DNA from: Rhizobium hidalgonense
Lineage (GTDB): Bacteria > Pseudomonadota > Alphaproteobacteria > Rhizobiales > Rhizobiaceae
Length of the DNA: 64,000 nt
Direction: 5' to 3'
NCBI RefSeq assembly: GCF_002914525.1
Contig: NZ_LODW01000139.1
Span: forward strand, 1-64,000
Under the pieces are notes generated by a model, which was not told the origin of the DNA, did not search any database, and saw only the letters and a list, made by a program, of their open reading frames with translations. Position numbers and translations under genes: made by a program. Positions 1 through 8,232 of the stretch are shown piece after piece; within the stretch, counting starts at the first letter, position 1; every line of letters starts with the position of its first letter.

Positions 1-337
1 TCGGCAGGGCGCCGATCTTCCAGCGGTAGAGCAGGTCGTTGAGGCAGTGGCCGAAGCGCGACACCATCAGCAGCACCTTCATGCGGCTCTCGCTGTCGTG
101 GAACTCATAGTCCATGGCGAAGGGTGCTGCGACGGTGGCAAAATCGGCGCCGATCTCGGTGCCTGATAGGCCCTCTTCGGAAATAAAGGAGACGCGCATG
201 AAGAACTTGCCGGTATCGAGATCGTCGAACTGCGAACTGTCGACGATGTTGCAGCCCTTCTCGGCCAGATAGCTCGAAATCGCCGCCACGATGCCGCGCG
301 TCGATTTGCAGGATACAGTAAGAATGTACTGGGTCAT
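1..337 (-). CDS. purU: Formyltetrahydrofolate deformylase, N-terminal 112 codons (cut by window edge)
   Basis: The reverse-strand reading starts at ATG 337 with MTQYILTVSCKSTRGIVAAI, a PurU-type ACT domain (VSC...GIVAAISSYLAEKGCNIVDSSQF), and continues into LLMVSRFGHCLNDLLYRW, the start of the formyl-transferase-like domain. The 3' end lies outside the window. PurU hydrolyses 10-formyl-THF to formate and THF. It sits downstream of glnT and near sox/mgd-type genes whose C1 unit leaves as methylene-THF, so it probably drains C1 units and recycles THF. The remaining catalytic residues cannot be checked here. Confidence 0.85.
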   Translation of the reverse strand, partial: MTQYILTVSCKSTRGIVAAISSYLAEKGCNIVDSSQFDDLDTGKFFMRVSFISEEGLSGTEIGADFATVAAPFAMDYEFHDSESRMKVLLMVSRFGHCLNDLLYRWKIGALP

Positions 338-363
338 GGGGCGATCCGAACGATGGAGAAAGA

Positions 364-384
364 CCCCGTGCCCGTGGCACGGGG
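364..384 (-). terminator. Hairpin after glnT
   Basis: A perfect 9-bp stem (CCCCGTGCC / GGCACGGGG) with a 3-nt loop lies in the 73-bp gap between glnT and purU. There is no T-tract, so it may be a factor-dependent terminator or an mRNA-stabilising 3' hairpin rather than a classical intrinsic terminator. Confidence 0.45.
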
Positions 385-410
385 AGACGGCCGCGGATGC
401 GGCTGGGAAG

Positions 411-1718
411 TCAAATATCCAGAGTGGTGTTCCGCTCCCACTCGGTGAAGTGCGAGCAATAGGTGTTCCACTCGCTATGCTTCAGTTTGAGGTAGGCGGA
501 GGAGAACTCGGCGCCCAACGAAGCCCGCAATTCTTCGTCCTTCTCGTATTCGCGCAGCGCATCGAGAAGATTGAGGGGCAGCTTTGGAGCGTCAGTCACC
601 GTATGCCCGTCACGATACATATCGATATCGTAGTGGCGGCCAGGATCGGCTTGCGACCGAATTCCCGAAAGGCCGGCTGCGATGATAATCGCCTGCAGGA
701 GATAGGGGTTAACAGCGCCATCGGGCAGCCGCAGTTCGAAACGGCCGGGGCCTGGCACACGCACCATGTGCGTCCGGTTGTTGCCGGTCCAGGTGACGGT
801 ATTCGGCGCCCATGTTGCGCCCGAGATCGTCCTTGGCGCATTGATGCGCTTGTAGGAATTGACGGTCGGGTTGGTGACGGCGGCCAGCGCCGAGGCATGC
901 TTCATGATGCCGCCGAGGAAGGTCTTACCCTGGGCGGAGAGCCCGAAGGGCATTTCCTTGTCGGCGAAGGCGTTGACCTTGCCGTCGATGTCCCAAACCG
1001 AAATGTGGGCATGGCACCCATTTCCGGTCAGTCCTTTGAAGGGCTTCGGCATGAAGGTGGCGCGAAGGCCGTGCTTTTCGGCGATCGACTTGACCATGAA
1101 CTTGAAGAACGAGTGTTTGTCCGCCGTTTGAAGAGCGTCGTCATATTCCCAGTTCATCTCGAACTGGCCGTTCGCATCCTCGTGGTCGTTCTGATAGGGC
1201 TTCCAGCCGAGTTCGAGCATGTAGTCGCAAATCTCGGCGATGACATCATAGCGGCGCATCACCGCCTGCTGATCGTAGCAAGGCTTCTCGGCGGTATCGA
1301 ACTGATCTGAAATCACCGAACCATCAGAAGAGATCAGAAAGAACTCGGGCTCCACGCCGGTTTTTACCCTGAGCCCTGCTTTCGCAGCCTCGGCGACCAA
1401 TCTTTTCAGCACAACGCGCGGCGCCTGTTCGACAGGCCGATCCTCCATGACGCAGTCGGCTGCAACCCATGCGACGTCCTTCTTCCATGGGAGCTGGATG
1501 ACGGAGGAAGCATCGGGAACCGCAAACAGGTCCGGATGGGCAGGCGTCAGATCGAGCCAGGTCGCAAAGCCCGCGAAACCGGCGCCATCTCTCTGCATAT
1601 CGGCAATCGCTTCAGCCGGGACCAGCTTGGCGCGTTGGCCGCCGAACAGGTCGGTGTAGCTGATCATGAAATATTTGATGCCTTTGTCTCTGGCAAAAGC
1701 AGCAAGGTCCAGTGTCAT
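411..1718 (-). CDS. glnT: Type III glutamine synthetase-like ligase (GlnT / gamma-glutamylmethylamide synthetase)
   Basis: This 435-aa protein has the glutamine-synthetase fold: an N-terminal beta-grasp and a catalytic domain with EPEFF near residue 123, NGQFEMNW near 183-190, GNGCHAHIS near 232-240, NSYKRI near 287 and RFELRLPDGAVNPYL near 335. ATG 1718 follows a GGGGAACGAG ribosome site. GlnT enzymes ligate ammonia to glutamate, but close relatives (GmaS) use methylamine to make gamma-glutamylmethylamide. Lying beside glxBCD (= mgsABC) and soxBDAG (= mgdABCD), a GmaS role is a serious alternative. Sequence reading alone does not separate the two substrates. Confidence 0.88.
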   Translation of the reverse strand: MTLDLAAFARDKGIKYFMISYTDLFGGQRAKLVPAEAIADMQRDGAGFAGFATWLDLTPAHPDLFAVPDASSVIQLPWKKDVAWVAADCVMEDRPVEQAPRVVLKRLVAEAAKAGLRVKTGVEPEFFLISSDGSVISDQFDTAEKPCYDQQAVMRRYDVIAEICDYMLELGWKPYQNDHEDANGQFEMNWEYDDALQTADKHSFFKFMVKSIAEKHGLRATFMPKPFKGLTGNGCHAHISVWDIDGKVNAFADKEMPFGLSAQGKTFLGGIMKHASALAAVTNPTVNSYKRINAPRTISGATWAPNTVTWTGNNRTHMVRVPGPGRFELRLPDGAVNPYLLQAIIIAAGLSGIRSQADPGRHYDIDMYRDGHTVTDAPKLPLNLLDALREYEKDEELRASLGAEFSSAYLKLKHSEWNTYCSHFTEWERNTTLDI

Positions 1719-1797
1719 TCTCGTTCCCCTTTGGATTTCTTCGAGACACTTTGGTCATGGAAATGAGACGGCCGAGACTTTGGCCCGGCCGGTGAAA

Positions 1798-3126
1798 TCA
1801 GAAGCCTCCCTTGCCGGGAATCCAGTTGGTGCCGGCGAGCGGTACCTGCGCCATGGCCGATGCCTCGATCGTCAGTGCGACGAGGTCTTCCGGCTCGAGG
1901 TTGTGGAGATGGTTCTTGCCGCAAGCCCGCGCGATCGTCTGCGCCTCAAGCGTCATCACCTTGAGGTAGTTGGCAAGACGGCGGCCGGCCGCAACCGGAT
2001 CGAGGCGTTTTGCGAGCTCCGGATCCTGGGTGGTGATGCCGGCCGGATCCTTGCCTTCGTGCCAATCATCATAAGCGCCGGCCGTCGTGCCGAGCTTCTG
2101 ATATTCCTCTTCCCAGTGCGGATCATTGTCGCCGATGGCCACCAACGCCGCCGTGCCGATCGCGACTGCGTCGGCGCCGAGCGCCAGCGCCTTGGCAACG
2201 TCGGCGCCGGAGCGGATGCCGCCGGAAACGATGAGCTGCACCTTACGATGCATGCCGAGCTCCTGCAGCGCCTGAACGGCCGGACGAATGCAGGCGAGCG
2301 TCGGCATGCCGACATTCTCGATGAAGACGTCCTGTGTGGCCGCCGTGCCGCCCTGCATGCCGTCGAGCACGACGACGTCGGCGCCCGCCTTCACGGCAAG
2401 GGCGGTGTCGTAATACGGACGCGCGCCGCCGACCTTGACGTAGATCGGCTTTTCCCAATCGGTGATCTCGCGCAGCTCCATGATCTTGATTTCCAGATCA
2501 TCGGGGCCGGTCCAGTCCGGATGGCGGCAGGCCGAGCGCTGGTCGATGCCCTTCGGCAGGTTGCGCATATTGGCGACGCGGTCGGAGATCTTCTGGCCGA
2601 GCAGCATGCCGCCGCCGCCGGGCTTGGCGCCCTGGCCGACCACGACTTCGATGGCATCCGCGCGCCGCAAATCCTTAGGGTTCATCCCGTAGCGGGACGG
2701 CAGATATTGGTAGACCAGCGTTTGCGAATGGCCGCGCTCCTCATCGGTCATGCCGCCGTCGCCTGTCGTCGTCGAGGTGCCCGCGATCGTCGCACCGCGG
2801 CCGAGCGCTTCCTTGGCATTGCCGGAAAGCGCGCCAAAACTCATGCCGGCAATGGTGATCGGCGTCTTCAGCGTGATCGGCTTCTTGGCGAAACGCGAGC
2901 CGAGCACCACAGATGTGTCGCACTTCTCCCGATAACCTTCGAGCGGATAACGCGAGATCGAGGCGCCGAGGAACAGGAGATCGTCGAAATGCGGAACCTT
3001 GCGCTTGGTGCCGGCGCCGCGGATGTCATAGATGCCGGTGGCGGCCGCGCGGCGGATTTCGGCGAGCGTATAATCGTCGAAGGTCGCGGACTTGCGGGGC
3101 GGGGTATAGGGGTTGTGATAGCTCAT
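1798..3126 (-). CDS. glxD: FMN-binding glutamate-synthase-like subunit GlxD (MgsC-type)
   Basis: This 442-aa protein corresponds to the FMN-binding synthase domain of GltB. It shows the GGGMLLGQK stretch, KVGGARPYYDT, VVLDGMQGGTAATQ, and the phosphate-binding GGIRSGADVAKALALGADAV near the C-terminus. ATG 3126 (MSYHNPY) is chosen over the TTG 18 bases upstream because GAGGCGAGGG precedes it. With GlxB and GlxC it rebuilds a split glutamate synthase lacking the NADPH subunit. In methylotrophs the same trio (MgsABC) converts gamma-glutamylmethylamide and glutamate to N-methylglutamate. It is 14 bp downstream of glxC, in one operon. Confidence 0.9.
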   Translation of the reverse strand: MSYHNPYTPPRKSATFDDYTLAEIRRAAATGIYDIRGAGTKRKVPHFDDLLFLGASISRYPLEGYREKCDTSVVLGSRFAKKPITLKTPITIAGMSFGALSGNAKEALGRGATIAGTSTTTGDGGMTDEERGHSQTLVYQYLPSRYGMNPKDLRRADAIEVVVGQGAKPGGGGMLLGQKISDRVANMRNLPKGIDQRSACRHPDWTGPDDLEIKIMELREITDWEKPIYVKVGGARPYYDTALAVKAGADVVVLDGMQGGTAATQDVFIENVGMPTLACIRPAVQALQELGMHRKVQLIVSGGIRSGADVAKALALGADAVAIGTAALVAIGDNDPHWEEEYQKLGTTAGAYDDWHEGKDPAGITTQDPELAKRLDPVAAGRRLANYLKVMTLEAQTIARACGKNHLHNLEPEDLVALTIEASAMAQVPLAGTNWIPGKGGF

Positions 3127-3140
3127 GGGTGTCCCTCGCC

Positions 3141-3827
3141 TCAATACGCGTCGGCGTTGTCGATGTTGAAATTGTAGAGCTTGCGGGCCGAGCCGTAGCG
3201 CTTGAATTCTTCAGGCCTGACGCCCGTCACCCCTGCCCTTTCGAGCAGTTCGGTGAGCTTCTCCAGATGCTCCGGCCGCATCTCTTTCTCGATGCAGTCG
3301 GAGCCGAGGCTCTTGACCTCGCCGCGGACGAAAAGCTTGGCTTCGTAGAGCGAATCCCCCAGCGCATCGCCGGCATCGCCGAGCACGACCAGATGACCGG
3401 ACTGACCCATGAAGGCCGACATGTGGCCGATGCTGCCGTGAACCACGATGTCGATGCCCTTCATCGAAATGCCGCAGCGCGAGGCTGCATTGCCCTTGAT
3501 GACGAGCAACCCGCCGCGGCCGGTGGCGCCGGCATACTGGCTGGCGTCGCCCTCGATGACGACCGTGCCGGACATCATGTTTTCGGCGACACCCGGCCCG
3601 GCCGAACCGTGAACCGTCACCCTGCCGCCGTCATTCATGCCGGCGCAGTAATAGCCGACCGATCCTCTGACGGCGACGGTGACGGGGCTGTCGATACCAA
3701 CGGCAACGGCATGGCTGCCGCGCGGGTTGACGACTTCGAATTCCGTATCGTTCGCCCCTTGGGAAAGGGCGTGCAGCGCGCTGTTCAGTTCGCGAAGAGG
3801 GGTGTTGGAAAGGTCGAATATAGGCAT
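3141..3827 (-). CDS. glxC: GXGXG-domain glutamate-synthase-like subunit GlxC (MgsB-type)
   Basis: This 228-aa protein is the stand-alone counterpart of the C-terminal right-handed beta-helix of GltB. Repeated glycine-rich turns (VRGSVGYYCAGMNDGG, VHGSAGPGVAENMMSG, GDASQYAGATGRGG, VHGSIGHMSAFMGQSG, LGDAGDALGDS) run from about residue 50 to 165. It is structural and interfaces GlxB with GlxD in the expected hetero-oligomer. ATG 3827 lies 56 bp after glxB ends, so the genes are likely co-transcribed. No truncation is seen. Confidence 0.9.
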   Translation of the reverse strand: MPIFDLSNTPLRELNSALHALSQGANDTEFEVVNPRGSHAVAVGIDSPVTVAVRGSVGYYCAGMNDGGRVTVHGSAGPGVAENMMSGTVVIEGDASQYAGATGRGGLLVIKGNAASRCGISMKGIDIVVHGSIGHMSAFMGQSGHLVVLGDAGDALGDSLYEAKLFVRGEVKSLGSDCIEKEMRPEHLEKLTELLERAGVTGVRPEEFKRYGSARKLYNFNIDNADAY

Positions 3828-3883
3828 TGAATCCTCGTTTGTCTGGGAGAGGGTTTCAGCCGCCTCCCGCGTTCAAGCGCCCC

Positions 3884-4789
3884 TCAGGCGGCCTTGTCGT
3901 GATCCCAGAAATAAACGGTTGCCGGCTCCGGCTCCCAGACACGGGCGTTCTCGATGCCGGGAAGGTTGACCAGCGCGCGGTATTCCGAGCCGAAGGCGAC
4001 ATACTGGTCGGTCTCGGCCATGACGGCGGGCTTGCAGGCGATCGGGTCACGGACCACGCCGAAGCCGGACTTGGTGCCGACGACGAAGGTGAAGAAGCCG
4101 TCGAGATCGTCGAGCGCGCCGGTCAGCGCCTGGCCGAGATCCTTGCCCTTGGCCATTTCGGCCGTCAGATAGGCGGCGGCCACTTCGGAATCGTTCTGGG
4201 TCTCGAAGGTCATGCCTTCGCGCACCAGTTCGCGGCGCAGGTTGTTGTGGTTGGAGAGCGAGCCGTTGTGCACCAGGCACTGGTCGGCGCCGGTCGAGAA
4301 CGGATGGGCGCCGAGCGTGGTGACCGCCGATTCCGTCGCCATGCGGGTATGGCCGATGCCGTGGGTTCCGCTCATCGCGCGGACGCCGAAGCGCGCCACG
4401 ACGTCCTTGGGAAGACCGATTTCCTTGTAGATCTCGACGCTTTCGCCCGATCCCATCAGGCGGACCGCCGGGCGGATCCGTTCGAGTGTCTCGCGCATGT
4501 CTGCAAGCTTGGAAGCGTCAAGCTCGATGACCGCGTGCGTGCTCTTGACCCACACGTGGGCTTTGATGCCGGCCTTCTCGAGATCGCCGGCGAGGCCCTC
4601 GAAATCGGCGCTGGGGTTGGCGGACTGGATGGTGATCTTTGCCCTGCCCTCGGCCGTACCGCCATAGATCGCAATGCCGGCAGAATCCGGCCCGCGATCG
4701 GTCATGGTGATCAGCATATCCGAGAGCAGATTCCCGAGTTCGGGTTCAAGGCTCTTGTCCTTGAGGAACAGTCCTACAATGCCGCACAT
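3884..4789 (-). CDS. glxB: Class II glutamine amidotransferase subunit GlxB (MgsA-type)
   Basis: The 301-aa product begins MCGIVGLF, so Met removal exposes Cys as the N-terminal nucleophile of class II amidotransferases. RGPDSAG near residue 33, GIGHTRMATES near 145 and the HNGSLSNHNNLR turn near 175 are further family motifs. It hydrolyses the amide of glutamine (or gamma-glutamylmethylamide) and hands ammonia or methylamine to GlxD. First gene of glxBCD; the cupin regulator ends 89 bp upstream. Confidence 0.9.
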   Translation of the reverse strand: MCGIVGLFLKDKSLEPELGNLLSDMLITMTDRGPDSAGIAIYGGTAEGRAKITIQSANPSADFEGLAGDLEKAGIKAHVWVKSTHAVIELDASKLADMRETLERIRPAVRLMGSGESVEIYKEIGLPKDVVARFGVRAMSGTHGIGHTRMATESAVTTLGAHPFSTGADQCLVHNGSLSNHNNLRRELVREGMTFETQNDSEVAAAYLTAEMAKGKDLGQALTGALDDLDGFFTFVVGTKSGFGVVRDPIACKPAVMAETDQYVAFGSEYRALVNLPGIENARVWEPEPATVYFWDHDKAA

Positions 4790-4878
4790 AGCGCGTGCCT
4801 CCGTTCTTGTTGAGAAAGGACTAGCAGGTCTATATCAGGACATCAACTGGGAAGAATAAAGTTTTCTTCTAAGGCAAT

Positions 4879-5562
4879 TCAGCCCCGTGAGTTCTGCTGG
4901 GGATAACTGATGATCGATAGGTATTTGCTCGGCAGTTTCACCAGTTGTTCCGGCCCATGCGGCGCATCGGCGTCGAAGAACAGGCTGTCGCCCGGCTGCA
5001 TCTGAAAAAGCTGGTCGCCGTGACGGTAGATCACCTCGCCTTCGAGCATATAGAGAAACTCCATGCCCTCGTGCTGGAAGGTCGGGAAGATATCGGAATC
5101 GGCCGTCAGCGTGATCAGATAGGGCTCGACGATGACGCCGCTGGTATTGTTGTCGATATGGCCGAGCAGATTATATTGGTGGCCGGCGCGCGTGCCGCGC
5201 CGTTCGAGCTCGACGCCCTGTCCGGCCTTGACGAAGACGGCATTGCGCGGCTCCTCGAAGCGACGGAAAAAGGCGGTCAGCGGCACGCCGAGCGCCCGCG
5301 ACAGCGATTGCAGCGTCGTCAGCGACGGCGAGATATTGCCGTTCTCGATCTTCGACAGCATGCCGAGCGAAATGCCGGTGGCGGCCGCGAGATCGGTGAC
5401 GGTGATGCCGAGTTTCTTGCGGTAGGCGCGCACCTCATGGCCGATCGCCATTTCGAGGTTGTTTTCCTTCGGTTCCCGAACGGCGTGCGGGTCCTGGGAA
5501 AAGGCAGCGCGGCCGCCATGCGGCTGTTCCGGCTGCTCCGCCGCTTCTCGCTTGGATTTCAT
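4879..5562 (-). CDS. XRE-family regulator with C-terminal cupin domain
   Basis: The product has a helix-turn-helix (AYRKKLGITVTDLAAATGISLG...LSKIENG) and a cupin beta-barrel at the C-terminus (FPTFQHEGMEFLYMLEGEV...GDQLFQMQPGDSLFFDADAPHGPE). Such proteins (PuuR-like) sense small metabolites, often amines. I prefer ATG 5562 (MKSKREAAEQ), preceded by CAGGGGAAAA; an in-frame ATG at 5613 would add 17 residues encoded largely by that ribosome site. Its place between glxA and glxB suggests control of this amine block. The ligand is unknown. Confidence 0.8.
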   Translation of the reverse strand: MKSKREAAEQPEQPHGGRAAFSQDPHAVREPKENNLEMAIGHEVRAYRKKLGITVTDLAAATGISLGMLSKIENGNISPSLTTLQSLSRALGVPLTAFFRRFEEPRNAVFVKAGQGVELERRGTRAGHQYNLLGHIDNNTSGVIVEPYLITLTADSDIFPTFQHEGMEFLYMLEGEVIYRHGDQLFQMQPGDSLFFDADAPHGPEQLVKLPSKYLSIISYPQQNSRG

Positions 5563-5641
5563 GGATTTTCCCCTGCCGCCTGCGCTTTTGTTCGGATGCA
5601 ATCCTATCGTCATAGTGAAATTTCCTCAACCGTGAAGAAAA

Positions 5642-6601
5642 CTATTCCCGCCGCGCCTCACGCGGAGTGACGCCGTAGGCGCTACGGAACATCCGGGAAA
5701 AATAGCTGAGGCTGGAAAAGCCGGTGGCAACCGCGATCTCCGAGACGGAAAGCGGGCTCTGCTTCAACAGGCGATGGGCATGCTGCAGCCTGATCTTGCG
5801 GTATTGATCGAGGAAGCTGGTGCCGAGGTGGGCGGCAAACAGCCGGTCGAGATGGCGGGTGGTGACGCCGGCGATGCGCGCCATGGCGACACGCTCGAGC
5901 GGCATCTCGATCGTCTCCTCCATCCGTTCGAGAACGCTGAGCAAGCCGGGATGGTGGACCCCGTAGCGCTCGGCCAGCGAGGCGCGCTGTGGTGCTGCCG
6001 GCTCGTTGACCTCCGTGTGAAGATACCAGTCGCTGACGCGACGGGCGAAATCCGGCCCCATGCGCTCGGCGATCAGCACATGCATCATGTCGAGCGGAGC
6101 GATGCCGCCGCCGCAGGTGATCCTGTTGCCGGCGATCACGAAGCGCGCCTGGCGCGGCGTGAGATCCGGAAAGGCTTCGAGAAGGGCTGCCGCATGCTCC
6201 CAATGGACGGTGAAGTCGCGGCCGCCGAGTAGTCCGGCGGCGGCCATCAGATAAGGGCCGCCCGAGATGCCGCCGATCCTCACACCTTCGCGCGACAGCT
6301 GCCGCAAACAGGCGAGCACGCCCGGATACCGCCAGTCGCGCGGCGAACCGCCGGCGCAGACGAAGGCGGTGCCAAGACCCGATCCCCGCATGGGAAGAGG
6401 TTCGGCGGGTACGCTGACACCGGAGGAGGAGAGCGCCGATGCGCCATCCGGCGAGAAAATCTGTAGACGATAGATCTCGCGGCCCGCCAGCAGATTTGCC
6501 GCCCGCAACGGCTCGGTCGCCGAGGCATAGGACATCAGCGCAAATCCCGGAATCAGGATGAAGCCGATCGTCTGGACATTTCTGCTATCAACTGAGGACA
6601 T
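5642..6601 (-). CDS. glxA: GlxA-type AraC regulator with DJ-1/PfpI domain
   Basis: This 319-aa protein has an N-terminal DJ-1/PfpI amidotransferase-like domain (IGFILIPGFALMSYASATEPLR, ISGGPYLMAAAGLL, CGGGIAPLDMMHVLIAERMG) and a C-terminal AraC double helix-turn-helix (LLKQSPLSVSEIAVATGFSSLSYFSRMFR). Relatives such as GbdR activate glycine-betaine and sarcosine catabolism. It is divergent from soxB with only 86 bp between start codons, so it probably controls soxBDAG and possibly glx-glnT. The nucleophile position of the DJ-1 fold reads GGISGGPYL without Cys, as in other regulators of this type. Confidence 0.87.
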   Translation of the reverse strand: MSSVDSRNVQTIGFILIPGFALMSYASATEPLRAANLLAGREIYRLQIFSPDGASALSSSGVSVPAEPLPMRGSGLGTAFVCAGGSPRDWRYPGVLACLRQLSREGVRIGGISGGPYLMAAAGLLGGRDFTVHWEHAAALLEAFPDLTPRQARFVIAGNRITCGGGIAPLDMMHVLIAERMGPDFARRVSDWYLHTEVNEPAAPQRASLAERYGVHHPGLLSVLERMEETIEMPLERVAMARIAGVTTRHLDRLFAAHLGTSFLDQYRKIRLQHAHRLLKQSPLSVSEIAVATGFSSLSYFSRMFRSAYGVTPREARRE

Positions 6602-6687
6602 GTCCCTTTCTTAGCGATTCATGTCCCTCTTGTGCAAGTCTGCCCGCCTCTTTCTGGCATCATGCCGCTGTTCTTTCCGGGTGACCC

Positions 6688-7938
6688 ATGCGCTATTCCG
6701 CTCTTTCGATTTTTCTCAACGGCCTTCGCGGCAACAAGAACTGGGCGCCTGCCTGGCGCGATCCGGCGCCGAAGCCGCATTATGACGTCGTCATCGTCGG
6801 CGGCGGTGGTCACGGCCTGGCCACCGCCTATTATCTTGCCAAGGAGTTCGGGATCACCAATGTCGCCGTCCTCGAAAAGGGCTATCTCGGCTCCGGCAAT
6901 ATCGGCAGGAACACGACGATCATCCGCTCGAACTACTTGTTGCCGGGCAACAATCCCTTCTACGAACTGTCGATGAAGCTCTGGGAAGGCTTGGAGCAGG
7001 ACTTCAACTTCAACGCCATGGTCTCGCAGCGCGGCGTGCTCAACCTCTTCCATTCCGACGCGCAGCGTGACGCCTATACGCGCCGCGGCAACGCTATGCG
7101 GCTGCACGGCGTCGATGCCGAGCTGCTCGACCGGCAGGCCGTGCGCCGGAAGCTGCCCTTCCTCGATTTCGACAATGCCCGCTTTCCGGTGATGGGCGCC
7201 CTCTACCAGCCGCGCGGCGGCACGGTGCGCCACGATGCGGTTGCCTGGGGCTATGCCCGCGGCGCAGACAGCCGCGGCGTCGACATCATCACCCAGTGCG
7301 AAGTCACTGGCATCCGTAGCGAAAACGGCCGGGTGACCGGCGTCGAGACCAGCAGGGGCTTCATCGGCTGCGGCAAGCTGGCGCTGGCGGCGGCCGGCAA
7401 TTCCACCGTCGTCGCCGATATGGCCGGCCTTCGCCTGCCGATCGAAAGCCATGTGCTGCAGGCCTTCGTTTCCGAAGGGCTGAAACCCTTCATCGACAAT
7501 GTCGTCACCTTCGGCGCCGGGCATTTCTACGTCTCCCAGTCCGACAAGGGCGGCCTCGTCTTCGGCGGCGATATCGACGGCTACAACTCCTATGCCCAGC
7601 GCGGCAATCTGGCTTCGGTCGAACATGTCGCCGAGGCCGGGATTGCGATGATCCCGTCGCTGTCGCGCGTGCGTTATCTCCGCTCCTGGGGTGGGGTGAT
7701 GGATATGAGCATGGACGGCTCGCCGATCATCGACCGCACCCATATCGATAATCTCTATCTCAACGCCGGCTGGTGTTACGGCGGCTTCAAGGCCACGCCC
7801 GCCTCCGGCTTCTGTTATGCCCACCTGATCGCCCGCAACACGCCGCATCAGACCGCCCGCGCCTTCCGGCTCGACCGCTTTGCGCGCGGCTACCCGATCG
7901 ACGAAAAGGGCGTTGGCGCCCAGCCCAATCTGCACTGA
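6688..7938 (+). CDS. soxB: Sarcosine oxidase / N-methylglutamate dehydrogenase beta-type subunit
   Basis: This 416-aa flavoprotein has an N-terminal Rossmann dinucleotide fold (YDVVIVGGGGHGLATAYYLA near residue 31) and a C-terminal amine-oxidase part (GWCYGGFKATPASGFCYAHL). It matches SoxB of heterotetrameric sarcosine oxidase, where it holds the covalent FMN and the amine site. MgdA of N-methylglutamate dehydrogenase is the same family and size. First gene of soxBDAG, 12 bp before soxD. Confidence 0.9.
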   Translation: MRYSALSIFLNGLRGNKNWAPAWRDPAPKPHYDVVIVGGGGHGLATAYYLAKEFGITNVAVLEKGYLGSGNIGRNTTIIRSNYLLPGNNPFYELSMKLWEGLEQDFNFNAMVSQRGVLNLFHSDAQRDAYTRRGNAMRLHGVDAELLDRQAVRRKLPFLDFDNARFPVMGALYQPRGGTVRHDAVAWGYARGADSRGVDIITQCEVTGIRSENGRVTGVETSRGFIGCGKLALAAAGNSTVVADMAGLRLPIESHVLQAFVSEGLKPFIDNVVTFGAGHFYVSQSDKGGLVFGGDIDGYNSYAQRGNLASVEHVAEAGIAMIPSLSRVRYLRSWGGVMDMSMDGSPIIDRTHIDNLYLNAGWCYGGFKATPASGFCYAHLIARNTPHQTARAFRLDRFARGYPIDEKGVGAQPNLH

Positions 7939-7950
7939 GGACATTCGACC

Positions 7951-8232
7951 ATGGCGAGCCTGATTTCCTGTCCCCATTGCGGCACTCGGCCCAAGGAGGA
8001 ATTCTCGATCCGCGGCGATGCGAACCTTGTCCGGCCGGCGCCGGATGCCGGTCAGGATGCCTGGTACGACTATGTCTATCTCAGAGACAATCCGCGCGGC
8101 TGCCACAGCGAATACTGGCACCACTCTTCCGGCTGCCGTCGCTGGCTGATCGTCGAGCGCGATACCGTCACCCATGCGGTCCATGGCGTTCGGGATGCCG
8201 CCCTTGCCAAGCTCGGCGGAGAACCGGCATGA
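7951..8232 (+). CDS. soxD: Sarcosine oxidase delta-type subunit (zinc-binding)
   Basis: This 93-aa protein shows the SoxD zinc pattern: CPHCGTRPKEEF near the N-terminus, then CHSEYWHHSSGCRRW near residue 50-65, with C-x2-C and H/C ligands. SoxD is a small structural subunit of the alpha-beta-gamma-delta enzyme. Its stop overlaps the soxA start as ATGA, which signals translational coupling. Confidence 0.9.
   Translation: MASLISCPHCGTRPKEEFSIRGDANLVRPAPDAGQDAWYDYVYLRDNPRGCHSEYWHHSSGCRRWLIVERDTVTHAVHGVRDAALAKLGGEPA

Noticed and set aside
1666..3177. 503-aa plus-strand open frame opposite glxD
   Set aside because: Low-complexity Arg/Ala/Asp composition typical of an antisense shadow; glxD on the other strand is clear.
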